From Halonotius pteroides (GTDB lineage: Archaea; Halobacteriota; Halobacteria; Halobacteriales; Haloferacaceae): DNA of 64,000 nt. Within the stretch, counting starts at the first letter, position 1. Every line of letters starts with the position of its first letter. Shown here piece by piece: positions 9,092-17,888 of this stretch. A program made the translations under genes and the position numbers. The stretch spans positions 1 through 64,000 of the forward strand of contig NZ_QMDW01000003.1 of NCBI RefSeq assembly GCF_003605635.1, in the 5' to 3' direction. The notes beneath the pieces are model-generated. The model was not told the DNA's origin. It saw nothing but the letters and a program-made list of their open reading frames with translations, and ran no database searches.

Positions 9092-10459
9092 ATGACAGTG
9101 ATCCGAAACCGTGACCAACTGCCGAGTTCCCCTGCTCACGAGGTTGCTCTCGACTGTCTCGCTGCTGGGATCAAGGCCGCCGATCCCGCGCGACTGACTC
9201 GTAGGGCGGTGTCACTGGCCGACGGCGCGCTGACCGTCGACGACCTCGCCGACTACGGTGCGGTGATCGTCCTCGGCGGCGGGAAGGCCGCGGCGGTCGT
9301 CGCCGCGGAGCTTGAGGCGATCCTCGGCGACGCCCTTGACGGCGGCCTCGTTATCACCGATTCGCCGGACGCCTCGCCTGTCTCGACCCAACGCGTCGAG
9401 GTGCTCGCTGGCGACCACCCGATCCCCAGCGAACGCGGCGTCGAGAGTACCCGCCGGCTGTTGGAGGCCGCCGAAGCAGCCGACGAATCCACGCTGATAC
9501 TCGGTGTTATCACCGGCGGCGGCAGCGCGCTCATGACCGCCCCCGCTGAGGAGCTTTCGCTGGCCGACTTGCAGGCGACGACCGACGCGCTGTTGGCGTC
9601 GGGTGCGACGATCGATGAGATCAACGCCGTCCGCAAACACTGCTCGGCGATCAAGGGCGGCCGGCTCGCGGCAGCAGCCCAGCCCGCCGATATCCGTTCG
9701 CTCGTTGTCAGTGATGTCGTTGGCAACGATCTTGCGACGGTCGCCAGCGGCCCCCTCGTTGGCGATCCGACAACCTACGCTGACGCCCGCGCGGTGCTCG
9801 ACCGCTATGACTGCGATGTGCCGGCGGCGGTTATCGACCACCTGGATCGCGGCATAGCCGGCGAGATTGATGAGACGCCGACGCCCGGCGACCCGGTTTT
9901 CACCTCGGTGACAACGACGATTATCAGTGATGGGCGAACCGCCGTTGAGGCTGCCGCCGACCGCGCAACCGAGGCCGGCTTCGATCCAGTGGTTCTCTCC
10001 TCACAGATTCGTGGCGAAGCGCGCGAGGCGGCGAAAACACAGGTCGCGATCGCCGAGGAGATACAGGCCAGCGGCCGGCCGATCGCCCCGCCAGCGGTCG
10101 TCGTCTCCGGTGGCGAGACAACTGTCACCGTCGACGGCGACGGTACTGGCGGCCCAAATCAGGAGTTCGCGTTGTCGGCTGCAGTCGAACTCGCCGCAGC
10201 CGCGGCCGACGACAGCGGCGTCGGCGACGCGGTTGGCGACACCGTCGTTGCCGCCGTCGACACCGACGGGATCGACGGGCCGACCGACGCCGCCGGCGGG
10301 ATCGTCGACAGCGAGACGATCACTCCCGGGGTCGGACGGCGCGCGCTGGCCGAAAACGACGCGACTGCGGTTCTCGATTCGGCCGACGCGCTCATCGACA
10401 CCGGCCCGACCGGGACAAACGTCAACGATCTACGGGTCGTTGTGGTCGATGCATCGTGA
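9092..10459 (+). CDS. Glycerate 2-kinase, MOFRL family
   Basis: Phosphorylates D-glycerate to 2-phosphoglycerate, feeding glycolysis. The 455-residue protein has the DUF4147 N-domain with GGGKAA (about residue 60), VLAGDHPIPSERG and the nucleotide-binding-like GGGSALMTAP. Then come SDVVGNDLATVASGP and the C-terminal MOFRL domain with SGGETTVTV, GGPNQEFAL, DTDGIDGPTDAAGG and GPTGTNVNDL. Length and order match archaeal glycerate kinases. ATG at 9092 follows an AT-rich TTTTTTGATT box. Proximity to the glycerol genes suggests, but does not prove, a shared role in three-carbon metabolism. Confidence 0.9.
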   Translation: MTVIRNRDQLPSSPAHEVALDCLAAGIKAADPARLTRRAVSLADGALTVDDLADYGAVIVLGGGKAAAVVAAELEAILGDALDGGLVITDSPDASPVSTQRVEVLAGDHPIPSERGVESTRRLLEAAEAADESTLILGVITGGGSALMTAPAEELSLADLQATTDALLASGATIDEINAVRKHCSAIKGGRLAAAAQPADIRSLVVSDVVGNDLATVASGPLVGDPTTYADARAVLDRYDCDVPAAVIDHLDRGIAGEIDETPTPGDPVFTSVTTTIISDGRTAVEAAADRATEAGFDPVVLSSQIRGEAREAAKTQVAIAEEIQASGRPIAPPAVVVSGGETTVTVDGDGTGGPNQEFALSAAVELAAAAADDSGVGDAVGDTVVAAVDTDGIDGPTDAAGGIVDSETITPGVGRRALAENDATAVLDSADALIDTGPTGTNVNDLRVVVVDAS

Positions 10460-10523
10460 CGAAGCGGCAACATCCGTCACGACGAGTAGACAGCTTAACG
10501 TACCGAGGCCCACCTGTTCCGGT

Positions 10524-10706
10524 ATGGTCGATCCGACATCTGATATCGGGGAGGACGTCGACGAGGCTGACGCCCCCGACTGTGCGGTCTGCGGCGAACG
10601 TATCATCGAACTCCCGACCCATCGTGTCATCGCCACTGTCGAGGACGGACAGATCGAACACACACACTTCTGTTCCGAGGACTGCCGGGCGGGCTATCTG
10701 GATTGA
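10524..10706 (+). CDS. Small treble-clef zinc-binding protein
   Basis: A 60-residue protein with an acidic N-terminus followed by CAVCGE (Cys 20 and 23) and, near the C-terminus, FCSEDC (CxxxC). This spacing is typical of TRASH/MYM-like treble-clef zinc sites with a preceding HTH-FC strand. It lies between the glycerate kinase and sbds. Many haloarchaea encode such one-domain zinc proteins of unknown role; a protein-protein or nucleic-acid contact is possible. The start at 10524 is the only ATG giving a sensible length. Confidence 0.75.
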   Translation: MVDPTSDIGEDVDEADAPDCAVCGERIIELPTHRVIATVEDGQIEHTHFCSEDCRAGYLD

Positions 10707-10755
10707 CATCCTCCCGCGGGGAGCGTTTTTATTATCCGCGGTGTAATGCTGTAGT

Positions 10756-11481
10756 ATGATCTCCCTTGAGGATGCAGTCACCGCGCGGCTGGAATCCCAC
10801 GGCGCGCGCTTTGAGGTACTGATCGATCCCGACGCCGCCCTCGAAATCAAACGCGATGAGTTCGACGGCGACCTCGAGGAGGTGATCGCCGCCGAGGATG
10901 TCTTCGAGAACGCCTCCCGCGGTGATCGCCCGGCCGAAACCGATCTGGAGGATGTGTTTGACACCACCGAGCCACTGGAGATCATTCCCGAGGTGATCAA
11001 ACGCGGCGAGATCCAGATCACCGCCGAGCAGCGCCGCGAGATGCAGGAACAGAAGCGCAAACAGCTCATCAATCAGATCGCACGCAACGCCGTTAACCCA
11101 CAGATGGACGATGCCCCACACCCGCCGGAGCGGATCGAACGCGCCTTAGAAGAGGCTGGCTTCCGGATTGATCCGATGGAGCCCGTCTCCGAGCAGGTCG
11201 ACGAGGCTCTGGAGGATCTTCGCCCGGTGATCCCGATCCGATTTGATGAGGTGACCATGGCGGTACAGCTCCCGGCCGACCACGCCGGCAGCGGGCAGGC
11301 TGAGGTGCGGCAGTACGGCGAGTTAGAGCGCGAGGAGTGGCAAAGCGACGGCTCGTGGGTCGGTGTCGTCACGTTTCCAGCGGGATTACAGAACGATTTC
11401 TACGATATGGTCAACGAGCTTACCAGCGGTGAGGCCGAAACACGGGTGATCAGAGACGAAGACGACATCAAAACCCGGTGA
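10756..11481 (+). CDS. sbds: Ribosome maturation protein SBDS
   Basis: Archaeal orthologue of Sdo1/SBDS, which helps release the anti-association factor aIF6 from the new large subunit. The 241 residues fit the family: N-terminal FYSH domain (residues 1-90, with [20 protein letters not shown] as its end), a central helical domain ([28 protein letters not shown]) and a ferredoxin-like C-terminal domain. TTTTTATTAT at 10726-10735 lies about 25 nt upstream, giving a leaderless start. Confidence 0.95.
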   Translation: MISLEDAVTARLESHGARFEVLIDPDAALEIKRDEFDGDLEEVIAAEDVFENASRGDRPAETDLEDVFDTTEPLEIIPEVIKRGEIQITAEQRREMQEQKRKQLINQIARNAVNPQMDDAPHPPERIERALEEAGFRIDPMEPVSEQVDEALEDLRPVIPIRFDEVTMAVQLPADHAGSGQAEVRQYGELEREEWQSDGSWVGVVTFPAGLQNDFYDMVNELTSGEAETRVIRDEDDIKTR

Positions 11482-11601
11482 GTTCGCCGAGAGATTCTTG
11501 ATGTTCCCAGCCCACTGTTTGATATGGACGTGGTTTGGACTGTCCGTGCGTGATCACGGCTTTGATCGACCGGGGGCGGCCGCCCGGCGTGGAGGCCACC
11601 G

Positions 11602-12897
11602 ATGAAGGCGATACTCGCCAAGCGCGTCGACAGTGGCACCGCTGATCTGTCTGAGCTCCGCGACCTTGCGGCGGCGGCCGGCTACGAGGTTGTCGGCGAA
11701 CTCACCCAGACCAGAAAAGAGGATACGGCCCACCACTTCGGACAGGGGAAAGTGACCGAACTCGCCGAGTTGGTTGCCCGTACCGACGCCGAAACGGCCA
11801 TTATCGACAACGAGGTCGGCCCCTACCAGATGTTCAACATCGGCCGCATCCTGCCCGGCGAGACCGAGGTACTCGATCGGTTTACGCTCATCCTCACGAT
11901 CTTCGGGCAGCGCGCCCAAACCCGGAAAGCCCAACTCCAGGTCGAACTCGCCGAGCTACGCTACGAGCTCCCGCGGGCGTCGGCGAAAACGAGCCTTGCC
12001 AAACGCGATGAGCGCCCGGGATTCATGGGGCTCGGCGAGTACGACGAGAGCCGCGAACAGGATATCAAATCTCAGATCGCCTCGATCAAAGACGAGCTGG
12101 ATTCGATCGCTGAGAAGGAAGCCCAGCGACGCGCCGAGCGTCGTGACTCCGGGTTTGATCTGGTCGCCCTCGCGGGGTACACCAACGCCGGCAAGTCGAC
12201 ACTACTCCGGCAGTTGGCGGCCGAACTCGATGTCGACGAAAACGCCGAGAAACATCCTGATCTCGACGATGTGGCTGAATCCCAGGATATGCTGTTTACC
12301 ACCCTCGGGACGACAACCCGGCGGGCCGAACTAGAGCGGCGGGAGGTGTTGTTGACCGACACCGTCGGCTTTATTTCGGATCTCCCTCACTGGCTTGTTG
12401 AATCCTTTGAGTCGACACTCGATTCGGTGTACCGAGCGGATCTTGTGTTGCTTGTTGTCGACGCCAGCGAGTCGGTACAGGAGATGCGAGAGAAGCTGGT
12501 GACCTCCCACGATACCCTTCATGAGCGCAACGAGGCTCCCGTGTGCACCATCTTCAATAAGGCTGACCTACTCTCTCCGGAGGAACTCGCTGACAAACAG
12601 GCCGCGCTGTCGACGCTTGCGCCGAATCCAATCGCCGTCTCGGGGAAGACCGGCGAGAACATCGAGACGCTTCGTGCGCGCGCCGAAGCCGAGCTCCCCG
12701 ACTGGGAACACGAACGCCTGCTGGTACCGATGGCCGACGACACAATGAGCTTCGTCTCGTGGCTCTACGATCACGCCCACGTTGAGACTGAATCCTACGA
12801 GGGCGATCAGGTACTGTTGGCGTTTGATGCCCGACCGGCGATCGTCGAGCAGGCTCGTGCGAAAGCCGCCGCGCTCACGCCCGTCGAATCGGCCTAA
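11602..12897 (+). CDS. hflX: GTPase HflX
   Basis: Ribosome-associated GTPase. The 431 residues show the glycine-rich HflX N-domain (KEDTAHHFGQGKVTELAELV, IDNEVGPYQMFNI), a coiled segment and a G domain with P-loop GYTNAGKST (about residue 193), DTVGFISDLP (G3) and NKADL (G4). The HflX helical domain signature is present. ATG at 11602 follows a GC-rich 120-nt gap after sbds with no obvious TATA box. In bacteria HflX rescues stalled ribosomes; the archaeal role is inferred. Confidence 0.95.
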   Translation: MKAILAKRVDSGTADLSELRDLAAAAGYEVVGELTQTRKEDTAHHFGQGKVTELAELVARTDAETAIIDNEVGPYQMFNIGRILPGETEVLDRFTLILTIFGQRAQTRKAQLQVELAELRYELPRASAKTSLAKRDERPGFMGLGEYDESREQDIKSQIASIKDELDSIAEKEAQRRAERRDSGFDLVALAGYTNAGKSTLLRQLAAELDVDENAEKHPDLDDVAESQDMLFTTLGTTTRRAELERREVLLTDTVGFISDLPHWLVESFESTLDSVYRADLVLLVVDASESVQEMREKLVTSHDTLHERNEAPVCTIFNKADLLSPEELADKQAALSTLAPNPIAVSGKTGENIETLRARAEAELPDWEHERLLVPMADDTMSFVSWLYDHAHVETESYEGDQVLLAFDARPAIVEQARAKAAALTPVESA

Positions 12898-12939
12898 CGC
12901 CGTTGTGTTGTTGGACAGCCAGCGTCGTAGCGACCACCC

Positions 12940-13578
12940 TTACAGCGGGAGAAATGATCGCCCGATCGTGTATGAGGCAACGATATCGAGGCCAAACAGC
13001 ACAAAGATCCCGGCGGCCACCCGGTGGAACCACGTCCGATCGAGCCGGTGGGCGGTTTTGTTGAAAAACAGCGCGGTCGCCAGGCTCACCGGGATAATCG
13101 CCAGCATTTCGCCGACCCAGATCGCCGGTGTCGCGCCGTACTGGACGGCCAGCCCGATCGTGACTAGCTGTGTTTTGTCGCCGAACTCACCGAAAACCAT
13201 GAACCAAAACGACGGGAGAAAGCCATGGAGTCGCTTCGGGAGCTGCGATTGGATCGCAGCTAACCGGCTCCCTTCGGCGGCGACCTCCGGGGTATCGACG
13301 CTATCGACAGTCGTATACAACAGCCACCCCCCGAAGGTGAAAAATAGGCCTGCGGTGATGGCGTCGAGATACACTTCGGGTAACGCGCCTTTCAACGCGT
13401 TCCCCAGGAGTATCTCGATAACCGTCCAACCGCCGAAGGCTGTCGACGCGCCCGCGACAACCATATACGGGTTGTACCGTGTCGCCAGCCCGGCGATCAC
13501 GAGCTGTCCCTTCTCGCCGGGAAGGGCGGTCAGCTGAAGAATAAATGCGGTGCCAACAACACTAATAAAGGACTCCAT
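12940..13578 (-). CDS. TMEM165/GDT1 (UPF0016) family transporter
   Basis: Integral membrane protein of 212 residues with about six hydrophobic segments in two halves, as in the GDT1 cation (Mn2+/Ca2+)/H+ exchangers. The second half holds an intact signature, EFGDKTQL. The first half has a drifted version, LPGEKGQL, where the family consensus is ExGDKTQL. It is convergent with hflX. The ATG at 13578 is AT-rich upstream (ATATTTAT-like sequence near 13608-13616 on the minus strand), a good promoter position. Substrate unknown. Confidence 0.85.
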   Translation of the reverse strand: MESFISVVGTAFILQLTALPGEKGQLVIAGLATRYNPYMVVAGASTAFGGWTVIEILLGNALKGALPEVYLDAITAGLFFTFGGWLLYTTVDSVDTPEVAAEGSRLAAIQSQLPKRLHGFLPSFWFMVFGEFGDKTQLVTIGLAVQYGATPAIWVGEMLAIIPVSLATALFFNKTAHRLDRTWFHRVAAGIFVLFGLDIVASYTIGRSFLPL

Positions 13579-13628
13579 TCAGTGCGCGAAGATTAGAGGC
13601 GTCTAAGTATTATATTTATGCATTCGAA

Positions 13629-14240
13629 CTATCGATCGTCGCGCCGATACCGCTCGGGCACGTGTTCGACGACCGGGTCGGGAACGAACTCGGCGAGCAC
13701 CGGGGCGAGTGCGGCGAGTCGCCGCCGAAGCAGCCCATAGCCGATGGCGGTGATGAGCGCGGTGGCGACAAGCCAGCGGAACAGCGGCGGCACCACGGCG
13801 ACAAGCGGGAGGCCGACCAGCAGCGACAGCCCCACATCCTCAGGCGCGCCATCGTAGCGCACCCACCGCTTGGGTGCGTGCCACTCGCCAGCAACGTGAT
13901 CGTACACGGCCCGCTCGGAGGTGTTCTCCCATGGCCGGAGTTCGAGGCCGCCACCGAAGCGATCCATCTGACAGTGAGCGGCGGCGGCAACAAGCGCGAC
14001 AGCGAGGCTAAGTGTAAGCGGCGACCCAACAACGGCTGCACCGATTACCGCTGGGATCGCTGCTAACGAATAGCCCGTCGGGTAATGGAGCGTTCGCCGA
14101 TGGCCACCGTACAGATCTAGATCCGGCCAGATCCCACCACCCACCCCGCCGATCAGCGCGGCGGTCGCAGATTCGGGAGCCAGCCACAGCAGCGGCGCGC
14201 TGATCGCAAGCCCGACCAGCGCGTGGGTTGGCAGCATCAT
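13629..14240 (-). CDS. DUF457 membrane-bound metal-dependent hydrolase-like protein
   Basis: About 203 residues beginning MMLPTHALVGLAISAPLL, the N-terminal His motif and first membrane segment of the DUF457/YdjM family. GIWPDLDLYGGHRRTLHYP supplies further conserved Asp and His residues, and several transmembrane segments follow, so it is probably a multi-pass membrane hydrolase. An upstream in-frame ATG at 14369 would overlap the divergent gene and adds unconserved sequence; the paired ATGs at 14240/14237 fit the family better. The tail after about residue 150 has two further hydrophobic stretches. Confidence 0.75.
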   Translation of the reverse strand: MMLPTHALVGLAISAPLLWLAPESATAALIGGVGGGIWPDLDLYGGHRRTLHYPTGYSLAAIPAVIGAAVVGSPLTLSLAVALVAAAAHCQMDRFGGGLELRPWENTSERAVYDHVAGEWHAPKRWVRYDGAPEDVGLSLLVGLPLVAVVPPLFRWLVATALITAIGYGLLRRRLAALAPVLAEFVPDPVVEHVPERYRRDDR

Positions 14241-14334
14241 GCCGTTCGGGAGGCGGTGGGTCGGAATAAACACGTCGCTGAGGTGGTGTCTTCGCGCCGC
14301 TGGCTTTATCGCCATCTCGCGGTTTTGATCGAGT

Positions 14335-14967
14335 ATGTCTTCACCGCCATCTGCGCCACCGGGTGCCAACGCGATCCCCGGCGCGCTTGAACGGCTGTTC
14401 CGTGACGGTCGTTACAACGCGGGACTGGCGTGGCTATTGATCGCCGTCCTTGCTGGTGTCTTCGTTGAGAGTCTGTTGGGACTTGATTATCGGTGGATCC
14501 TGTTTGTTGCCGTTGTCGGTGCGGTTGTCTGTCTCCCGCCGATCGCCTATCGGGACTGGCGCGTGATGCTGCCCTGGGAGCTGCTTGTCGTCGCGTTGCT
14601 ACCGATTCTCGTGCGTGGCCTCGTCGGCGGCACTGTTGGCACGGTTGCGACCTACATCTCCTTGGCGGCTCTCGCCTTGCTCGTTGTTGTCGAACTCCAC
14701 ATGTTCACGTCGTTGACGGTGACCCACTGGTTTGCGGTCGCCCTTGTCGTGTTGACGACGCTTGCGGTCGTCGGGGTGTGGACGATCCTTCGGTGGGGTG
14801 CCGATCAGTATCTTGGCACCGCGTTTCTCGTTGACAACGAGACGCTGATGATCGAGTGGCTCTCCGTAACCGTCGCCGGTGTCGTCGCCGGAATCCTGTT
14901 CGACGGCTACTTCAGCCGCCGGGATCGCCAGCTGCGCCGCGTGCTTCGGCGGGTGATCGGCCGATGA
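14335..14967 (+). CDS. Multi-pass membrane protein, haloarchaeal hypothetical
   Basis: A 210-residue protein with about six predicted transmembrane helices (starting near residues 31, 53, 82, 106, 130 and 172) and a basic C-terminal tail (RRDRQLRRVLRRVIGR), suggesting a cytoplasmic C-terminus. I do not recognise a catalytic motif. It is divergent from the DUF457 gene and overlaps the next gene by four bases (ATGA), so the two are probably co-translated and may form one complex. Confidence 0.7.
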   Translation: MSSPPSAPPGANAIPGALERLFRDGRYNAGLAWLLIAVLAGVFVESLLGLDYRWILFVAVVGAVVCLPPIAYRDWRVMLPWELLVVALLPILVRGLVGGTVGTVATYISLAALALLVVVELHMFTSLTVTHWFAVALVVLTTLAVVGVWTILRWGADQYLGTAFLVDNETLMIEWLSVTVAGVVAGILFDGYFSRRDRQLRRVLRRVIGR

Positions 14968-15596
14968 GTTTGTTACCTCGGCCATCGCTGTCGACACAGC
15001 GGCGACTCACGGTTGTGATGCAGATATTGCTAGTTACTATCGTTGTATATGGTTTATTAGCTGGACAGCCGAAAGCAGTCACCAACGGCGGCATTGGACT
15101 GGGTGTGACGCTGCTGCCGGCGATACTCCGGCGTAACTACCGGTTTTCGCTCGATCCATGGCTTGGGTTGTGGATCACGACGGCGGTCTTTCTGCACACC
15201 CTGGGATCGGCTGGGCTCTACGCACAGTTTGCGTGGTGGGATAGTATGACCCACGCGCTGTCGGCGTCGCTTGTCGCCGGCGTCGGCTACACGGCCGCGC
15301 GCGTGGTTGACCTCCACAGCGACAAGATCCACATCCCCACGCAGTTCGTGTTCGTCTATCTGTTCATTGTCGTGTTGGCCTTCGGGGTGATCTGGGAGCT
15401 TTTCGAGTTTACCCTTGATCTGATCAGTGCTGAAACGGGGCTTACGATGCCGCTGGCCCAACACGGGCTGGATGATACGGTTGTTGATATGTTGTACAAC
15501 TCGCTGGGCGCGCTGTTGGTCGCGCTGTTCGGCCAGGCACATCTTACCGGGGTTGCCGAGTCACTGTGCGACCGGGTGTGGTCGCTGGAGGCGTAG
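14964..15596 (+). CDS. YjdF-like (DUF2238) membrane protein
   Basis: A 210-residue multi-pass membrane protein. WDSMTHALSASLVAGVGY and FGVIWELFEF match the conserved WDxxxH and WELxE patterns of the DUF2238/YjdF family, whose function is unknown. Start ATG at 14964 lies inside the stop of the previous gene; a longer frame from 14856 would duplicate the end of that gene in another phase and is rejected. The short region after it (15597-15662) holds an AT-rich stretch that could end both this operon and convergent moaC. Confidence 0.75.
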   Translation: MSLLPRPSLSTQRRLTVVMQILLVTIVVYGLLAGQPKAVTNGGIGLGVTLLPAILRRNYRFSLDPWLGLWITTAVFLHTLGSAGLYAQFAWWDSMTHALSASLVAGVGYTAARVVDLHSDKIHIPTQFVFVYLFIVVLAFGVIWELFEFTLDLISAETGLTMPLAQHGLDDTVVDMLYNSLGALLVALFGQAHLTGVAESLCDRVWSLEA

Positions 15597-15662
15597 TCGG
15601 GCCCCGGCGGTTCGGGTCTGTGGTTGTCAGCGGCGATATTCGCCCAAATAAACTACAATGTG

Positions 15663-16181
15663 CTATATCGACTTCTTTTGTTTTGTAACAACACAGATTC
15701 CATCGATCCGCGTGTCGGGATACCCCCCGTCGCCGTCCTTTTCGGCGGCCTTACACATATCCCAGACGACGTTTAAACCGGTTGTCACGCCCTCCAAGGC
15801 TTCCATCTCACAGCCGGTTTTCCCGGTTGTCTCGACGGCGACGGTCAGTTCGATCCGGTCGTCGGCGACCGAAAACTCGGTGTCGACGTTCGTGATCGGG
15901 ATCTGGTGGCACATCGGGATCGACTCCCAGGTGTGTTTGACCGCCTGAACCGCGCCGACCCGGGCGGTAGCGAGCACATCGCCTTTCGCTACGTCGTTGG
16001 CTTCGATCGCTTCGACCGTTGAGGGCTGGAGGTGGATCGTCCCCTCGGCGACAGCCCGGCGGTCGCTGTCGGGTTTGTCGCCGACGTCGACCATCTGTGC
16101 TGTCCCCGAGTCGTCGGTGTGGGTCAGTTTGTCGGCCGTATCGGTCGTCGGCTGCGTCGGCTCCTCTGTTGGCTCACTCAT
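15663..16181 (-). CDS. moaC: Cyclic pyranopterin monophosphate synthase
   Basis: MoaC acts second in molybdenum cofactor synthesis, converting the MoaA product to cPMP. The 172-residue protein shows MVDVGDK at about residue 30, KGDVLATARVGAVQAVKHT, the active-site segment IPMCHQIPIT and TGCEMEALEGVTTGLNVVWDMCKA. The N-terminal ~28 residues are a Thr/Glu-rich haloarchaeal extension. It overlaps the nnr gene by eight bases and is transcribed after it. Confidence 0.95.
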   Translation of the reverse strand: MSEPTEEPTQPTTDTADKLTHTDDSGTAQMVDVGDKPDSDRRAVAEGTIHLQPSTVEAIEANDVAKGDVLATARVGAVQAVKHTWESIPMCHQIPITNVDTEFSVADDRIELTVAVETTGKTGCEMEALEGVTTGLNVVWDMCKAAEKDGDGGYPDTRIDGICVVTKQKKSI

Positions 16182-17616
16182 CGGTCGCAAACACCTCCGG
16201 GAGTCGGTCGAGTAGATCTGTCGCAACAAGGCTGTCGCCGACAGTGTCAGCCGCCAGATCGGCGGCGCGGCCGGTGACGTAGGCCCCGACCGCCGCAGCC
16301 GCCCGTGGCTCTTCGGTTGCCAGCAGCGCGCCGACCACCCCCGCCAGCACGTCGCCGGTACCGCCGACGGTCATCCCGGGGTTGCCGGTGCGATTGATCC
16401 GGGTTGTCTCGCCGTCGCTGATGATATCGTGGGCACCCTTCACCAGCAGCGTGTGGCCGAGGTCGGCCGCGAAATCGCTAACCTGATCGGCCAACTGCTC
16501 GCGGTCGTCGGTGCTCGGCCCGCCCATTTTAACCACCTCGCCCTGATGGGGGGTACACACCAGCGTCGCGCCGGTGTCAACCTCAGGGACGACACTCAGC
16601 GCGTCGGCGTCAACGACGGCTCGACCGTCGTAGCGCTCAAGAAACGCGCCCACAGCCGCCCGAGTCGACTCGTTGTCGCCGAGTCCCGGGCCACAGACAA
16701 CGGCGTCGACCGCGGTGGCCTGTGTCAACAGGTCGTCGACAACACTTTGGGTCACCAACTCACCAGCAAGCGGGTGGACAATCAGGTTCTCGCTGTACCC
16801 TTGCACCTGCGGGGCGACTGACTCAGGGCAGGCAACATGGACGAGGTCGGCACCCGCTTGGAGGGCAGCCTGGCCGGCCAACGCCGGCGCGCCGGTGTAG
16901 GGGCCGCCACCGATCACCAGCAGTTCGCCGTGGTCGCCCTTGTGGCTCTCGGCGGCCCGCTCGCGGCCCAACAGATCGCCGGGGCCGACGAACCGCTCGG
17001 CGGCCGCCGGAATCCCGATATCGGCGACGGTCACCGCGGCATCGAGGGCGTCGAGTCCGGGTTTTGTGTCGTGAAAGGTGACAACGTGATCGGCTGTGAC
17101 CGCATCGCCGGCAGCCTCCCCGGTGTCGGCATCGACACCAGAGGGGACATCAACGGCGACGACCGCCGTATCGGCGGCGGTGATCGCGCGGGCTGCTGTC
17201 GCCGCCGGCTCTCTAAGCGCGCCGGTGACGCCGGTGCCGAGCATCGCGTCGACGATGCAGTCGGCCCCGGCGAGATCGAGGTCGTCGATCGCGGTCGAAT
17301 CGGTGATTGTTGTCGCCGGGATCTCTGCGGCTTGGAGGGCCGCCCAGTTTTTGCGGGCGATGTCGGTACCGATGCGATCAGGATGGCCAAGCAAGGCGAC
17401 TTCGACATCGTACGCATCAAGAAACCGGGCGGCGACGAAGGCGTCGCCTCCATTGTTCCCGCGGCCACAGACGAAGATCACCTGGTCGTCGGGATCGACA
17501 TACTGTCGGACGACGCGGGCGACGGCGTTGCCGCTTGACTCCATCAACTGCTTGCGCGGGACACCGAGGGCCGCCGCGTTTGCGTCGACGGCTGCCATGC
17601 GGTCGGCGGTGAGCAT
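16174..17616 (-). CDS. nnr: Bifunctional NAD(P)H-hydrate epimerase / ADP-dependent dehydratase
   Basis: Repairs hydrated NADH and NADPH. The N-terminal YjeF domain (about residues 1-210) carries GRGNNGGDAFVAARFL and DAMLGTG. The C-terminal ribokinase-like dehydratase domain carries GPGLGDNES, TPHQGEVVKM and NPGMTVGGTGDVLAG with the catalytic Asp. The 480-residue length fits the fused enzyme. The gene heads a two-gene operon with moaC. The structured element at 17695-17880 lies upstream. Confidence 0.95.
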   Translation of the reverse strand: MLTADRMAAVDANAAALGVPRKQLMESSGNAVARVVRQYVDPDDQVIFVCGRGNNGGDAFVAARFLDAYDVEVALLGHPDRIGTDIARKNWAALQAAEIPATTITDSTAIDDLDLAGADCIVDAMLGTGVTGALREPAATAARAITAADTAVVAVDVPSGVDADTGEAAGDAVTADHVVTFHDTKPGLDALDAAVTVADIGIPAAAERFVGPGDLLGRERAAESHKGDHGELLVIGGGPYTGAPALAGQAALQAGADLVHVACPESVAPQVQGYSENLIVHPLAGELVTQSVVDDLLTQATAVDAVVCGPGLGDNESTRAAVGAFLERYDGRAVVDADALSVVPEVDTGATLVCTPHQGEVVKMGGPSTDDREQLADQVSDFAADLGHTLLVKGAHDIISDGETTRINRTGNPGMTVGGTGDVLAGVVGALLATEEPRAAAAVGAYVTGRAADLAADTVGDSLVATDLLDRLPEVFATDE

Positions 17617-17694
17617 ACCCTCACTCGGTGGTCGAGGGAATTAATGGTCGGGGATCGTTTACTAGATCGCACATTTTTCAGGAGAATCGGTGTA

Positions 17695-17880
17695 GAAAGC
17701 CCTCGACGCGCTCGACTCCCGCGGCTCGCTGTGCTCCTCGTCACTCGCTTCGCTCGTTCCTACGGTGCTTACGTCGCCGTGGTTCGTCGAGCGCATCTCG
17801 CCCTTTCAGTCCGCCAGGACGTGGTTTGGTCGGTCAGCCGACCCAGCTGCTTGGCTGCTTGTTTCTACAGGCGGATTACT
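17695..17880 (-). ncRNA. Second copy of the GGACTGAAAGGG structured element
   Basis: Non-coding sequence in the 272-nt gap between nnr and the SNF transporter. Read on the minus strand it has GGCGGACTGAAAGGGCGA, GCGCTCGA, GACGTAAGCACCGTAGG, CACAGCGAGCC and GTCGAGGGCTTTC, the same words in the same order as 8842-9010. A perfect hairpin GGTCGG-CTGA-CCGACC lies in the 5' part (about 17836-17851), and GGCGGA/TCCGCC (17870-17875 with 17810-17815) can close it. The two internal hairpins of the first copy are replaced by other sequence. Family membership is read directly; function is not known. Confidence 0.5.
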
Positions 17881-17888
17881 GGTCAACG

